From NCBI RefSeq assembly GCF_900411395.1, contig NZ_OXCQ01000006.1:53794-117793 (forward strand): a stretch of DNA of 64,000 bases. Direction: 5' to 3'. Made by a program: the position numbers and the translations under genes. How positions within the stretch are numbered: the first letter of the stretch is position 1; every line of letters begins with the position of its first letter. Positions 47,835 to 58,205 of the stretch are shown here, piece by piece. Source of the DNA: Streptococcus sp. 596553 (lineage in GTDB: Bacteria > Bacillota > Bacilli > Lactobacillales > Streptococcaceae). Under the pieces are notes generated by a model. It had not been told where the DNA came from. It saw only the letters and a program-made list of their open reading frames with translations, and searched no databases.

Positions 47835-49931
47835 TCAGGAAGTGGACGGATGACTTGGCAACCAGCTGAGGGTGAAGGTCAGTTGCTCAGCTTTCAAGAG
47901 GTCTCGGTGTTGAATGCTAGATACGGGCACCTTATCCAGTCGGCACTCTTTGACAAAGTTAAAATGGCTGTGGTTTTGCTCAGTATGAATATCTAGCCAT
48001 TTATTTTCTTTAGCTAGGTAGATACGGAGGTGGTCAAAGAGAGGAATTCCGAGGTCATAGCTTGGTTTGCCTGGACAGGTCGGATAAAATCCGAGGGCCG
48101 ACCAGATGTACCAGGCCGAGAGACTACCATTGTCTTCATCGCCAGGATAGGCTTGCCAGCTTGGGTGAAAAGCTTTCTGACGGAGCGTCTTGATAAGAAG
48201 GGCAGTGTAGTCAGGGTAGTTGCTGTAACGGAAGAGATAAGGAATGTGGAAGCTCGGCTGGTTGGAAATGGCGAGTTGCCCAAAAGGAGCAGTAGCCATC
48301 TCGCTCATTTCGTGAATCTCGTAACCATAGCCTATTGTCTCAAAGAGGGGAGCCTCCTGACAGGTTTTCAAAAGATAGTTGCTGAAGGCTTCTTTTCCAC
48401 CCATAAGTTGGCTTAAGTCTGGGATGTCGTGGAGAACGCCTAAAGTTGCTTGGATGGCTGAACATTCGGCATAATCACGTCCCCAACTATAAGGAGAGAA
48501 GTCAGGGCGGAAGTTGCCTCGATTGTCTCGCGCTCGCATATAACCTGTCTCAGCATCAAATAGATGGCGGTAATTTTGTGACGCAGTTCTATAAGTTTCT
48601 GCGATGTTTGTTTTTCCGAGTTTTTCGGCACAGCTGGCGATACAAAAGTCACTATAGGCATAGTCTAGAGTATGGCTGACGCTTTCGTGGTGGTCAGTAG
48701 AGAGGTAGCCTAGTTCTTGGTATTGGGTTAGTCCGTGGCGACCATTGATGCCGAGAGGGTCAGATTTGCTGGCTGTTTCAAGCATGGCTTGGAGGAGTTC
48801 TGCTTCCAAGTCGGGAGCCATGTTCTTGCAGGCGCTATCTGCGATAATGCCATCTAGCAGGGTACCTGGCATCATGCCACGTTCATCTGGGGCCAGCCAT
48901 TTTGGAAGGAATCCAGTATCGCGGTAGCTATTGAGAAAACCTTCTAAAAAGAGACGATAGTGTTCCGGTATGACAAGGGCAAAGAGGGGGAAGGTGGTAC
49001 GGAAGGTATCCCAGAAACCATTGTTGCTAAAGAGGACACCGGGCTTGACAGAACCAGTAGCCAGATCTATGTGGCTGGCTTGCCCTGATTCATTAACCTC
49101 ATAAAAAGTCTGTGGGAAGAGGAAGAGTCTGTAAAGGCAGTGATCAAAGAAGGTTCGGTCAGCCTCTCCTGTCTCTATAATGTCAAAACGATGGAGGAGA
49201 TTTTCCCAGTCCGCTTGTGCATTTGCTTTACAGTTATCAAAATCTACTTGAGGTAGATTAAGCAGTGCTTGAGAAGGGGAGATGAAAGAAGTGCCTAGTT
49301 GAATCTCTGCATGGCTATCTTCCAGGTCAATTCGCCAGTCTCCCCCTTCTTGGCTGACAGCAAGAATATCCGTATTCATTTGCAGGGCAGTGAATAGTTT
49401 TAGCGGATTTTTGTTAGTATCAGTTTTTCCTTCTTGTCTCAAGGCCAGAGTTCGCTTATCTACCTGCTCCACGGTCAGTTCATCTCCTGCGTGAAGATAG
49501 AGGGAGAGGGCTTTGCCTTGTTTTTGCTCCAAACGAATAGAAGCACCATAGCAAGTCGGTGTGAGCTGGGTTTCAATCTGATAGCGCAGGGAGAAAATTT
49601 TCAGATAATGAGGTTGGAAAGAGGCCTTATCTATGTCATAGGAAGATTGGCGGTGAAAGAGGCTGTCTCCACCCAGTTGACCGGTGACAGGTGTCAGAAG
49701 GAGCCAAGAGTAGTCCCCAATCCAAGGACTTGGTTGATGGGTCAATCGAATCCCCTGAAAGATAGGCAGATGTGGATCAAAAAACCAAGAGCCCTCCTGG
49801 TCACTGGTCTGGGGCACAAAGTAATTCATCCCAAAAGGAACGCCTGTGTATGGCAGGGTATTTCCCCGAGAAAAGGCATGCTTGCTGGCAGTCCCAAAGC
49901 GGGTATCGATGGTTTCAAGTAGTGGTTTCAT
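47835..49931 (-). CDS. GH92 alpha-1,2-mannosidase
   Basis: The 698-residue cytoplasmic enzyme matches GH92 exo-alpha-mannosidases, with TRFGTASKHAFSRGNTLPYTG at the N-terminus, FWDTFRTTFPLFALVIPEHY, HHESVSHTLDYAYSDFCIA (the His-Glu-Ser segment near the active site), FSPYSWGRDYAECSAIQ and AYPGDEDNGSLSAWYIWSALG near the end. GH92 uses Ca2+ and removes alpha-1,2-mannose from high-mannose N-glycans. It corresponds to the pneumococcal GH92 of the N-glycan cluster. It is divergent from GH125 with a 170-base gap. AAAGGA lies before the ATG. Confidence 0.92.
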   Translation of the reverse strand: MKPLLETIDTRFGTASKHAFSRGNTLPYTGVPFGMNYFVPQTSDQEGSWFFDPHLPIFQGIRLTHQPSPWIGDYSWLLLTPVTGQLGGDSLFHRQSSYDIDKASFQPHYLKIFSLRYQIETQLTPTCYGASIRLEQKQGKALSLYLHAGDELTVEQVDKRTLALRQEGKTDTNKNPLKLFTALQMNTDILAVSQEGGDWRIDLEDSHAEIQLGTSFISPSQALLNLPQVDFDNCKANAQADWENLLHRFDIIETGEADRTFFDHCLYRLFLFPQTFYEVNESGQASHIDLATGSVKPGVLFSNNGFWDTFRTTFPLFALVIPEHYRLFLEGFLNSYRDTGFLPKWLAPDERGMMPGTLLDGIIADSACKNMAPDLEAELLQAMLETASKSDPLGINGRHGLTQYQELGYLSTDHHESVSHTLDYAYSDFCIASCAEKLGKTNIAETYRTASQNYRHLFDAETGYMRARDNRGNFRPDFSPYSWGRDYAECSAIQATLGVLHDIPDLSQLMGGKEAFSNYLLKTCQEAPLFETIGYGYEIHEMSEMATAPFGQLAISNQPSFHIPYLFRYSNYPDYTALLIKTLRQKAFHPSWQAYPGDEDNGSLSAWYIWSALGFYPTCPGKPSYDLGIPLFDHLRIYLAKENKWLDIHTEQNHSHFNFVKECRLDKVPVSSIQHRDLLKAEQLTFTLSWLPSHPSTS

Positions 49932-49957
49932 AGTCTTTCCTTTAGCTGTTTTTCTAC

Positions 49958-49963
49958 ATTATA
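49958..49963 (-). promoter_or_regulatory. GH92 promoter, extended -10
   Basis: On the minus strand TGATATAAT forms an extended -10 box 26 bases before the GH92 start codon; the -35 box is weak. Confidence 0.55.
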
Positions 49964-50101
49964 TCAGAAAAAGAGGGCCTTTAGAAAAGGAGTTTCAAAG
50001 ATAACTATTTTGTAGAAAAATGACTATCATTTGTGTATGTATTTTCTGTCTCAAAAGCTATATACTGAAAATGAAACTTGTTTGAAAGAGGATACTGCAC
50101 G

Positions 50102-51382
50102 ATGATTTATTCAAAAGAAATTGTTAGAGAATGGCTAGATGAAGTGGCAGAGCGGGCTAAGGACCATCCAGAGTGGGTGGATGTTTTCGAGCGTTGCTAC
50201 ACCGACACCTTGGACAATACGGTTGAAATCCTAGAAGATGGTTCAACCTTTGTCTTGACTGGGGATATTCCTGCTATGTGGCTTCGAGATTCGACAGCCC
50301 AACTCAGACCCTACCTGCATGTGGCTAAAAGAGATTCGCTCCTGCGTCAGACCATTGCAGGTTTGGTCAAACGTCAGATGACCTTGGTACTCAAGGATCC
50401 TTATGCCAATTCCTTCAACATTGAGGAAAACTGGAAGGGGCACCATGAGACTGACCACACAGACCTTAATGGCTGGATTTGGGAACGCAAGTACGAGGTG
50501 GACTCGCTTTGCTATCCTTTGCAGTTGGCTTATCTCCTCTGGAAAGAGACTGGCGAAACTAGTCAGTTTGATGAGACTTTTGTCGTAGCGACTAAGGAAA
50601 TTCTCCATCTTTGGACGGTAGAACAAGACCACAAGAACTCACCTTATCGTTTTGTTCGTGATACCGATCGTAAGGAAGATACACTGGTAAATGATGGATT
50701 TGGCCCTGATTTTGCAGTGACAGGCATGACCTGGTCAGCTTTTCGTCCAAGTGATGATTGTTGTCAATATAGCTACTTGATTCCGTCAAATATGTTTGCT
50801 GTAGTTGTCTTGGGGTATGTGCAAGAAATCTTTGCAGAACTAGTCCTAGCTGATAGCGAGAGTGTTATTGCTAATGCCAAGCGTCTCCAGACTGAGATTC
50901 AAGAAGGAATAGAAAGCTACGCCTACACCACCAACAGCAAGGGTGAAAAGATTTACGCTTTTGAAGTGGATGGCCTAGGAAATGCTAGCATCATGGATGA
51001 TCCAAACGTTCCAAGTTTGTTGGCTTCGCCTTATCTGGGCTACTGCGATGTCAACGATGAGGTTTATCAAGCAACTCGTCGTACCATTCTGAGCCCTGAA
51101 AATCCCTACTTCTACCAAGGAGAATACGCTAGTGGTCTCGGAAGTTCTCATACCTTCTATCGCTATATCTGGCCAATCGCCCTTTCTATCCAAGGTTTGA
51201 CAACAAGAGATAAGGCAGAGAAGAAATTCTTGCTGGATCAGCTGGTTGCTTGCGATGGTGGTACAGGTGTGATGCATGAAAGCTTCCATGTAGATGACCC
51301 AACTCTCTACTCTCGTGAATGGTTCTCTTGGGCTAACATGATGTTCTGTGAATTGGTCTTGGATTACCTAGATATTCGCTAA
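50102..51382 (+). CDS. GH125 exo-alpha-1,6-mannosidase
   Basis: The 426-residue enzyme has the GH125 signatures DIPAMWLRDSTAQLRPYL, WIWERKYEVDSLCYPLQLAY, VTGMTWSAFRPSDDCCQYSYLIPSNMFAV and GTGVMHESFHVDDPTLYSREWFSWANMMF; the Asp and Glu in the second and last segments are family catalytic candidates. It inverts alpha-1,6-mannose linkages of the N-glycan core. ATG 50102 is chosen after AAAGAGGA; TTG 50078 lies further upstream. TATACT at 50061-50066 is a plausible -10 box. Confidence 0.93.
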   Translation: MIYSKEIVREWLDEVAERAKDHPEWVDVFERCYTDTLDNTVEILEDGSTFVLTGDIPAMWLRDSTAQLRPYLHVAKRDSLLRQTIAGLVKRQMTLVLKDPYANSFNIEENWKGHHETDHTDLNGWIWERKYEVDSLCYPLQLAYLLWKETGETSQFDETFVVATKEILHLWTVEQDHKNSPYRFVRDTDRKEDTLVNDGFGPDFAVTGMTWSAFRPSDDCCQYSYLIPSNMFAVVVLGYVQEIFAELVLADSESVIANAKRLQTEIQEGIESYAYTTNSKGEKIYAFEVDGLGNASIMDDPNVPSLLASPYLGYCDVNDEVYQATRRTILSPENPYFYQGEYASGLGSSHTFYRYIWPIALSIQGLTTRDKAEKKFLLDQLVACDGGTGVMHESFHVDDPTLYSREWFSWANMMFCELVLDYLDIR

Positions 51383-51395
51383 GGAGCGTGATTTA

Positions 51396-51507
51396 TATTC
51401 TTCGAAAATCTCTTCAAACTACGTCAGCTTTATCTGCAACCTCAAAGCTGTGCTTTGAGCAGCCTGTGGCTAGCTTCCTAGTTTGCACTTTGATTTTCAT
51501 TGAGTAT
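51396..51507 (+). repeat. BOX-type repeat (boxA-boxC form)
   Basis: Begins TATTCTTCGAAAATCTCTTC and ends TTTGATTTTCATTGAGTA with the CCTCAAAGCTGTGCTTTGAG stem between; it lacks boxB. It lies between GH125 and GH38, so it is transcribed within the operon. Confidence 0.75.
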
Positions 51508-51586
51508 TAGTGCAACCGATTCTTGTCAGAATCACAAATTTACATTTAAAACATTAAAAATTTAATTTAGAATGAGGTTTTACTTC

Positions 51587-54232
51587 ATGGAAAATGTTGT
51601 CGTACATATCATCTCACATAGTCACTGGGACCGTGAGTGGTACTTGCCTTTTGAAAGCCACCGTATGCAGTTGGTGGAATTGTTTGACAATCTTTTTGAT
51701 CTCTTTGAAAATGACCCTGAGTTCAAGAGTTTCCACTTGGATGGACAAACTATTGTCCTTGACGACTACTTGGAGATTCGCCCTGAAAATCGCGACAAGG
51801 TCCAACGCTACATTGACGAAGGAAAATTGAAGATTGGTCCATTTTACATCTTGCAGGATGACTACTTGATTTCAAGTGAAGCCAACGTCCGCAATACCTT
51901 GATTGGTCAAGCAGAATGTGCAAAATGGGGCAAATCAACCCAGATTGGTTACTTCCCAGATACCTTTGGAAATATGGGGCAAGCACCTCAAATCCTTCAA
52001 AAATCAGGCATTCGCGTGGCAGCCTTTGGGCGTGGTGTGAAGCCGATTGGATTTGACAACCAAGTTCTCGAAGATGAGCAGTTTACATCACAGTTTTCAG
52101 AAATGTACTGGCAGGGTGCGGACGGAAGTCGTGTCCTCGGTATCCTCTTTGCCAACTGGTACAGTAACGGGAATGAAATTCCAGTTGATAAAGACGAGGC
52201 CTTGACCTTCTGGAAACAAAAATTGTCAGATGTGTGTGATTACGCTTCGACCAACCAATGGTTGATGATGAACGGATGTGACCACCAGCCTGTACAGCGA
52301 AATCTGAGCGAAGCTATTCGTGTGGCAAATGAACTCTTCCCAGATGTGACCTTTGTTCACAGTTCTTTTGATGAATATGTTCAAGCTGTGGAAGGTGCGC
52401 TTCCTGAACACTTATCAACGGTTACAGGTGAGTTGACTAGTCAGGAAACAGATGGTTGGTACACACTTGCCAACACTTCTTCATCTCGTATTTATCTCAA
52501 ACAAGCCTTCCAAGAAAATAGCAACCTCCTAGAGCAAGTTGTAGAACCCTTGACGATTATCACTGGGGGTCATAACCACAAGGACCAGTTGACCTATGCT
52601 TGGAAAACTCTTTTGCAAAATGCGCCGCATGATAGTATCTGTGGCTGTAGCGTGGACGAAGTTCACCGTGAGATGGAAACTCGTTTTGCCAAGGTCAACC
52701 AAGTCGGAACCTTTGTCAAGACCAATCTTCTTAACGAATGGAAGGGCAAAATTGCAACTCACGAAGCTCAGAGTGACTATCTCTTTACGGTTATTAACAC
52801 AGGCTTGCATGATAAGGTTGATACTGTCAGCACAGTGATTGATGTGGCGACTTGTGATTTCAAGGAATTACACCCAACGGAAGGCTACAAGAAGATGGCT
52901 GCTCTTACCTTGCCAAGCTACCGTGTGGAGGACTTGGATGGTCGTCCTGTAGAGGCTAAAATCGAGGATCTTGGGGCTAATTTTGAGTACGATTTACCAA
53001 AAGACAAGTTCCGCCAAGCTCGTATTGCTCGACAAGTGCGCGTGACCATTCCAGTTCACCTAGCGCCACTTTCTTGGACAACTTTCCAATTGCTGGAAGG
53101 AAAACAAGAACACCGTGAGGGTATTTACCAAAACGGAGTGATTGATACGCCATTTGTAACGGTGAGTGTGGATGACAACATCACAGTCTATGATAAGACA
53201 ACTCACGAAGCCTATGAAGATTTTATCCGCTTCGAAGACCGTGGTGACATCGGAAACGAGTATATCTATTTCCAACCAAAAGGAACAGAGCCAATCTATG
53301 CAGAGCTTAAGGGCTACGAGGTCTTGGAAAACACAGCTCGCTATGCTAAGATTTTGCTCAAACATGAATTGACCGTGCCTGTCAGTGCCGATGAAAAACT
53401 AGAAGAAGAGCAAAAAGGCATCATCGAGTTTATGAAGCGTGAAGCTGGTCGTTCAGAAGAATTGACAAGCATTCCTCTTGAAACTGAGTTGACTGTCTTT
53501 GTTGATAATCCACAAATCCGCTTCAAGACTCGCTTTACTAACACTGCCAAAGACCACCGTATCCGTCTCTTGGTCAAGACTCACAACACGCGTCCAAGCA
53601 ATGATTCTGAAAGCATCTATGAGGTGGTGACACGACCAAACAAACCAGCTGCTTCATGGGAAAATCCTGAAAATCCTCAACACCAACAAGCCTTTGTTAG
53701 TCTGTATGATGATGAAAAAGGTGTGACTGTATCCAACAAGGGATTGAATGAATACGAAATCCTTGGAGACGACACCATTGCAGTGACTATTTTGCGTGCA
53801 TCAGGTGAGCTAGGTGACTGGGGTTACTTCCCAACACCAGAAGCACAATGCTTGCGTGAGTTTGAAGTCGAATTTGCGCTGGAATGCCACCAAGCCCAAG
53901 AACGCTTCTCAGCCTATCGTCGTGCTAAAGCCTTGCAGACACCGTTTACCAGCCTTCAGCTTGCTAGACAGGAAGGGAGCGTGGCTGCGACTGGTAGCCT
54001 CTTGAGCCATTCTGTTCTCAGCATACCGCAAATCTGTCCAACAGCCTTTAAGGTAGCTGAAAATGAAGAAGGCTATGTTCTTCGTTACTACAATATGTGT
54101 AGTGAAAATGTACGTGTACCGGAAAGTCAACATCTCTTCCTTGACCTACTTGAACGACCATATCCAGTTCATTCAGGACTATTGGCTCCACAAGAAATTC
54201 GTACAGAATTCATCAAAAAAGAAGAAATTTAA
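51587..54232 (+). CDS. GH38 alpha-mannosidase
   Basis: The 881-residue cytoplasmic enzyme starts MENVVVHIISHSHWDREWYL, with the metal-binding HSHWD motif of GH38. YFPDTFGNMGQAPQILQ holds the nucleophile Asp, and MNGCDHQPVQ and HNHKDQLTYAWKTLLQNAPHDSICGCSVDEVH complete the zinc site and active-site loop. Family members cut alpha-1,3-mannose in N-glycans. The start at 51587 is set by TGAGG at proper spacing; the ATG at 51572 has none. It is separated from GH125 by a BOX repeat. Confidence 0.93.
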   Translation: MENVVVHIISHSHWDREWYLPFESHRMQLVELFDNLFDLFENDPEFKSFHLDGQTIVLDDYLEIRPENRDKVQRYIDEGKLKIGPFYILQDDYLISSEANVRNTLIGQAECAKWGKSTQIGYFPDTFGNMGQAPQILQKSGIRVAAFGRGVKPIGFDNQVLEDEQFTSQFSEMYWQGADGSRVLGILFANWYSNGNEIPVDKDEALTFWKQKLSDVCDYASTNQWLMMNGCDHQPVQRNLSEAIRVANELFPDVTFVHSSFDEYVQAVEGALPEHLSTVTGELTSQETDGWYTLANTSSSRIYLKQAFQENSNLLEQVVEPLTIITGGHNHKDQLTYAWKTLLQNAPHDSICGCSVDEVHREMETRFAKVNQVGTFVKTNLLNEWKGKIATHEAQSDYLFTVINTGLHDKVDTVSTVIDVATCDFKELHPTEGYKKMAALTLPSYRVEDLDGRPVEAKIEDLGANFEYDLPKDKFRQARIARQVRVTIPVHLAPLSWTTFQLLEGKQEHREGIYQNGVIDTPFVTVSVDDNITVYDKTTHEAYEDFIRFEDRGDIGNEYIYFQPKGTEPIYAELKGYEVLENTARYAKILLKHELTVPVSADEKLEEEQKGIIEFMKREAGRSEELTSIPLETELTVFVDNPQIRFKTRFTNTAKDHRIRLLVKTHNTRPSNDSESIYEVVTRPNKPAASWENPENPQHQQAFVSLYDDEKGVTVSNKGLNEYEILGDDTIAVTILRASGELGDWGYFPTPEAQCLREFEVEFALECHQAQERFSAYRRAKALQTPFTSLQLARQEGSVAATGSLLSHSVLSIPQICPTAFKVAENEEGYVLRYYNMCSENVRVPESQHLFLDLLERPYPVHSGLLAPQEIRTEFIKKEEI

Positions 54233-54260
54233 TTTCAAAAAGTAAACATAAAAAGAAAGG

Positions 54261-54304
54261 AGGGGCGAAAAAGTAAAAACTAACTGCTGATTCGCCCCTT
54301 TTTA
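54261..54304 (+). promoter_or_regulatory. Terminator-like hairpin sequestering the ROK gene ribosome site
   Basis: AGGGGCGAA pairs with TTCGCCCCT, followed by five T that run directly into the ROK ATG at 54304. The only strong Shine-Dalgarno sequence (AAAGGAGG, 54257-54264) overlaps the left arm. It may be an attenuator or a translational switch between GH38 and ROK. Confidence 0.6.
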
Positions 54305-55185
54305 TGGTAAAAACAATGACCATTGCAACAATTGATATCGGAGGGACTGGAATTAAGTTTGCCAGTCTGACTCCTGATGGGAAAATACTGAATAAGACAA
54401 GCATTCCAACGCCTGAAAACTTGGAGGATTTACTAACTTGGTTAGACCAGCGCTTGTCAGAACAGGATTATAGTGGGATTGCTATGAGCGTTCCAGGTGC
54501 GGTCAATCAAGAGACAGGTGTGATTGATGGCTTCAGTGCGGTGCCCTACATCCACGGATTTTCTTGGTATGAAGCACTTAGTTCTTATCAGATTCCTGTC
54601 CATCTGGAAAATGATGCCAACTGCGTTGGACTCAGTGAACTACTAGCTCATCCAGAGCTTGAAAATGCAGCCTGTGTCGTGATTGGGACAGGGATTGGCG
54701 GAGCCATGATTATCAATGGTAGACTTCATCGAGGTCGCCACGGCCTGGGTGGAGAATTTGGCTACATGACCACCCTTGCCCCTGCTGAAAAACTCAACAA
54801 CTGGTCGCAACTAGCATCAACTGGAAATATGGTGCGATACGTGATTGAAAAATCTGGTCAGACTGACTGGGACGGCCGCAAGATTTACCAAGAGGCTGCA
54901 GCTGGTAATACCCTTTGTCAAGAAGCCATTGAGCGCATGAACCGTAATCTGGCGCAAGGTTTGCTTAATATCCAGTATCTGATCGACCCAGATGTCATTA
55001 GTCTGGGAGGCTCTATCAGTCAAAATCCAGATTTTATCCAAGGTGTCAAAAAAGCTGTAGATGACTTTGTTGAGACCTACGAAGAATACACGGTCGCACC
55101 CGTTATCCAAGCCTGCACCTATCATGCAGATGCCAATCTCTACGGTGCCCTTGTCAACTGGCTACAGGAGGAAAACCAATGGTAA
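54304..55185 (+). CDS. ROK-family sugar kinase
   Basis: The 293-residue protein starts [17 protein letters not shown], an ATP-binding motif of ROK kinases, and has [43 protein letters not shown] and [21 protein letters not shown]. It has no N-terminal DNA-binding domain, so it is a kinase rather than a NagC-type repressor. The zinc-binding Cys cluster of many glucokinases is absent. In the N-glycan cluster it probably phosphorylates released mannose or N-acetylhexosamine. The alternative start ATG 54316 lacks a ribosome site. Confidence 0.85.
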   Translation: MVKTMTIATIDIGGTGIKFASLTPDGKILNKTSIPTPENLEDLLTWLDQRLSEQDYSGIAMSVPGAVNQETGVIDGFSAVPYIHGFSWYEALSSYQIPVHLENDANCVGLSELLAHPELENAACVVIGTGIGGAMIINGRLHRGRHGLGGEFGYMTTLAPAEKLNNWSQLASTGNMVRYVIEKSGQTDWDGRKIYQEAAAGNTLCQEAIERMNRNLAQGLLNIQYLIDPDVISLGGSISQNPDFIQGVKKAVDDFVETYEEYTVAPVIQACTYHADANLYGALVNWLQEENQW

Positions 55186-57059
55186 GATTTACAGGAATTA
55201 GCAGTAAACAACATCAAGCTATAGAGTTGCTTCAAAAGCACATTTCGCTACCAGATGTAGAGGTAGCAGTCGCTCAATCTGACCAAGCCTCTATCTCTAT
55301 CAAGGGTGAGGGTGGTCGCTATCAATTAACTTATCGCAACCCCCACCAACTTTATCGTGCCTTGTCCTTGTTGGTAACAGCTCTAGCAGAAGGTGACAAA
55401 GTAGAAATTGAGGAGCAGGCGGCTTATGAAGAGTTGGCTTATATGGCTGACTGTTCGCGAAATGCGGTGCTGAATGTGGCTTCTGCCAAGCAGATGATTG
55501 AGGTCTTGGCTCTCATGGGCTACTCAACCTTTGAACTCTACATGGAAGATACCTACCAGATTGAAGGGCAGCCTTACTTTGGCTATTTCCGTGGAGCTTA
55601 TTCGGCTGAGGAGTTGCAGGAAATCGAAGCCTATGCCCAGCAGTTTGACATGACCTTTGTGCCATGTATCCAGACCTTGGCTCACTTGTCAGCCTTCGTC
55701 AAATGGGGTGTCAAAGAAGTCCAGGAGCTCCGTGATGTAGAGGACATTCTCCTCATTGGCGAAGAAAAGGTTTATAACCTGATTGATGGCATGTTTGCTA
55801 CTCTATCTAAACTACAAACTCGCAAGGTCAATATTGGGATGGACGAAGCACACTTGGTTGGCTTGGGACGTTACTTGATATTGAACGGTGTTGTGGATCG
55901 TAGTCTCCTCATGTGCCAACACTTGGAGCGCGTGCTGGATATTGCTGACAAATATGGTTTCCACTGCCAGATGTGGAGCGATATGTTCTTTAAACTTATG
56001 TCAGCAGATGGCCAGTACGACCGTGATGTGGAAATTCCAGAGGAAACGCGTGTCTACCTAGACCGTCTCAAAGACCGAGTGACTTTGGTTTACTGGGATT
56101 ATTACCAGGATAGCGAGGAAAAATACAATCGCAATTTCCGCAACCATCATAAGATTAGTCATGACCTTGCCTTTGCAGGGGGAGCTTGGAAGTGGATTGG
56201 CTTTACACCTCACAACCATTTTAGCCGTCTAGTAGCTATTGAGGCCAATAAAGCCTGCCGTGCCAATGAAATCAAAGAAGTCATCGTGACTGGTTGGGGG
56301 GACAATGGTGGTGAAACAGCCCAGTTTTCTATTCTCCCAAGCTTGCAAATCTGGGCAGAACTAAGCTACCGCAATGACCTAGACTGTTTGTCTGCACACT
56401 TCCAGACCAATACAGGTCTATCAGTTGAGGATTTCATGCAGATTGACCTAGCCAACCTCTTGCCAGACCTACCAGGCAATCTCAGTGGCATCAATCCCAA
56501 CCGCTATGTCTTTTATCAGGATGTTCTCTGTCCGATCCTTGACCGGCACATGACACCTGAACAGGACAAACCACACTTTGCTCAGGCTGCTGAGATGCTT
56601 GCTGATATTAAAGAAAAAGCTGGCAACTATGCCTACCTCTTTGAAACTCAGGCCCAGTTGAATGCTATTTTAAGTAGCAAAGTGGATGTGGGAAGACGCA
56701 TTCGTCAGGCCTATCAAGTAAACGATAAGGAAAGTCTGCAAGAAATCGCAAGACAAGAATTACCAGAACTCAGAAGCCAAATTGAAGACTTCCATTCCCT
56801 CTTTAGCCATCAATGGCTGAAGGAAAACAAGGTCTTTGGCTTGGATACGGTCGATATCCGTATGGGCGGACTCTTGCAACGCATCAAACGAGCAGAAAGC
56901 CGTATCGAGGCTTATCTGGCTGGTCAGCTTGACCGCATAGACGAGCTGGAAGTAGAAATTCTGCCATTTAACGACTTCTACGCAGACAAGGGCTTCGCAG
57001 CCACAACAGCCAACCAATGGCATACTATTGCGACAGCTTCAACCATTTATACAACTTAA
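55179..57059 (+). CDS. GH20 exo-beta-N-acetylhexosaminidase
   Basis: The 626-residue cytoplasmic protein matches the GH20C type. After an N-terminal domain come [46 protein letters not shown] and [16 protein letters not shown], in which the Asp-Glu pair (about residues 225-226) is catalytic. It removes GlcNAc or GalNAc from trimmed N-glycans. Its start overlaps the ROK stop by seven bases, with CAGGAGGA before it, so the two are coupled. It ends the cluster and is followed by a hairpin. Confidence 0.9.
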   Translation: MVRFTGISSKQHQAIELLQKHISLPDVEVAVAQSDQASISIKGEGGRYQLTYRNPHQLYRALSLLVTALAEGDKVEIEEQAAYEELAYMADCSRNAVLNVASAKQMIEVLALMGYSTFELYMEDTYQIEGQPYFGYFRGAYSAEELQEIEAYAQQFDMTFVPCIQTLAHLSAFVKWGVKEVQELRDVEDILLIGEEKVYNLIDGMFATLSKLQTRKVNIGMDEAHLVGLGRYLILNGVVDRSLLMCQHLERVLDIADKYGFHCQMWSDMFFKLMSADGQYDRDVEIPEETRVYLDRLKDRVTLVYWDYYQDSEEKYNRNFRNHHKISHDLAFAGGAWKWIGFTPHNHFSRLVAIEANKACRANEIKEVIVTGWGDNGGETAQFSILPSLQIWAELSYRNDLDCLSAHFQTNTGLSVEDFMQIDLANLLPDLPGNLSGINPNRYVFYQDVLCPILDRHMTPEQDKPHFAQAAEMLADIKEKAGNYAYLFETQAQLNAILSSKVDVGRRIRQAYQVNDKESLQEIARQELPELRSQIEDFHSLFSHQWLKENKVFGLDTVDIRMGGLLQRIKRAESRIEAYLAGQLDRIDELEVEILPFNDFYADKGFAATTANQWHTIATASTIYTT

Positions 57060-57066
57060 AAATAAG

Positions 57067-57103
57067 AACACCTTGCTTGGCGTAGGGTGTTTCGCGTGAA
57101 ACA
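57067..57103. promoter_or_regulatory. Hairpin with parS-like palindrome, copy 1
   Basis: AACACC pairs with GGTGTT (57067-57091), overlapping TGTTTCGCGTGAAACA (57088-57103). This palindrome differs from the bacterial parS consensus TGTTTCACGTGAAACA at one central base. ParB binds parS near oriC to load SMC. A second copy is at 60989. Confidence 0.72.
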
Positions 57104-57210
57104 GAGGGATTATCTAGTTTCAAATACTACAGTTAGACAAACTTATGTTAAAATGACTGAGAGGGAATGTCTCTTAGGAGCACCCCTATCGATTAGCTAT
57201 TGGAGGTATT

Positions 57211-57684
57211 GTGGTACACTTAAAATTAGTAAAACAAGAAATAGAAGCTGAAAAGCCAGCATCTGTAGAAGCCTGGGTCATTTTCGTCAAATTTTAAAAA
57301 GGTTGCTACCGACATATACAAATTCCAAAAACAAAAACGTTAGCATAACTAGCAGATGTGATTTTATGGAGTTTTGATTTTGCAAATGATCATGCTCATG
57401 CATTTTTCATGGATAATGTTGCGTGGAGTCATGCAGATTCTTACTTTCTTAGCTTTGTTAGTGACGATGTTGAAGAACGTTACACAGAAAATGTCTATCT
57501 GGATACCCTAAGTGTCAAACAAAAATTTAAGTTTATTTTCGACTTCGGTAATGAATGGCGTTTTGAATGCCAAGTGCTGAGAGAAATCGAGACAGAGGGC
57601 GAAGAAGCTTATCTCGTACGTTAAGTTGGAACGCCGCCAGAACAATATCCAGATTATGATGGTTTTGACTATGAAGAATGGTAA
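57211..57684 (+). pseudogene. Broken plasmid pRiA4b ORF-3-like gene
   Basis: Reading from GTG 57211 (GGAGG upstream) gives 157 codons ending EQYPDYDGFDYEEW, interrupted by TAA at codons 29, 46 and 138. The conserved parts (FANDHAHAFFMDNVAWSHAD, KFKFIFDFGNEWRFECQVLR) are those of the pRiA4b ORF-3 family, which has no known activity and often rides on mobile DNA. Three stops in one frame and no frameshift suggest slow decay after loss of function. Confidence 0.7.
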
Positions 57685-57708
57685 AATTGATTGTTAAACA
57701 ATCTAAAA

Positions 57709-57756
57709 AAACAATTGGAATCAGTCTGTGTAGGCTTAGTATCTCAATTGTTTTTT
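57709..57756 (+). terminator. Terminator-like hairpin
   Basis: AAACAATTG pairs with CAATTGTTT across a long loop and is followed by T, shortly after the broken gene. Confidence 0.55.
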
Positions 57757-57786
57757 GTGATGGTTTCAGATAAGAGAGTTTTTTAA

Positions 57787-57899
57787 TACTCAATGAAAAT
57801 CAAAGAGCAAACTAGGAAGCTAGCTGTAGGTTGCTCAAAACACTGTTTTGAGGTTTCAGATGGAAGCTGAGGAGGTTTGAAGAGATTTTCGAAGAGTAT
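57787..57899 (-). repeat. BOX-type repeat (boxA-boxC form), inverted
   Basis: Reads TACTCAATGAAAATCAAAGAG to GAGATTTTCGAAGAGTA, the reverse of the copies at 51396 and 60846. Confidence 0.75.
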
Positions 57900-57986
57900 A
57901 AATTTGTTGAGCGTGTAGCTAATACGTATCAAGTCTGGTAGATTGAGAAAACCTGACAAAAAATTAGATAGTGCTAGAATAACATT

Positions 57987-58112
57987 AACGAAAGACATTT
58001 GAGGGCAGAAAGGTTCCTGCCGCACCTTGCAAAAGGGTATCTGAGATGCTGGGTACACCGACCAGCCAAAGGATCCGTTATTTCAAAGGAGGGGCTTAAA
58101 TGCTCCTTTTTT
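57987..58112 (+). ncRNA. Candidate structured RNA of unknown family
   Basis: CTGACA (57953-57958), 16 bases, TAGAAT (57975-57980) precedes about 125 bases with several short stems (GGCAG/CTGCC, GCTGG/CCAGC) ending in AAAGGAG / CTCCTTT plus six T. No frame is convincing. It resembles a free-standing small RNA or a leader whose gene is lost; I cannot name the family. Confidence 0.45.
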
Positions 58113-58143
58113 ATTTAAAAATTTCAAAATAGATTACACTCAC

Positions 58144-58168
58144 CGCAGGCTTAGGCTTGCGTTTTTTT
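58144..58168 (+). terminator. Terminator, upstream copy of a flanking repeat
   Basis: CGCAGGC-TTAG-GCTTGCG followed by seven T. Nearly the same sequence follows the toxin gene at 58879-58903, so the type III locus lies between two copies. Confidence 0.75.
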
Positions 58169-58170
58169 GT

Positions 58171-58199
58171 TTGACAAAATTAAAAAAATGTGTAAGAAT
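58171..58199 (+). promoter_or_regulatory. Promoter of the type III antitoxin RNA
   Basis: Perfect -35 TTGACA (58171-58176), 17 bases, AAGAAT (58194-58199). Confidence 0.7.
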
Positions 58200-58205
58200 A
58201 AGTAG

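Noticed and set aside
57987..58112. TPP riboswitch, suggested by CTGAGATGC
   Set aside because: The other conserved parts of the THI box are missing and no thiamine gene follows.
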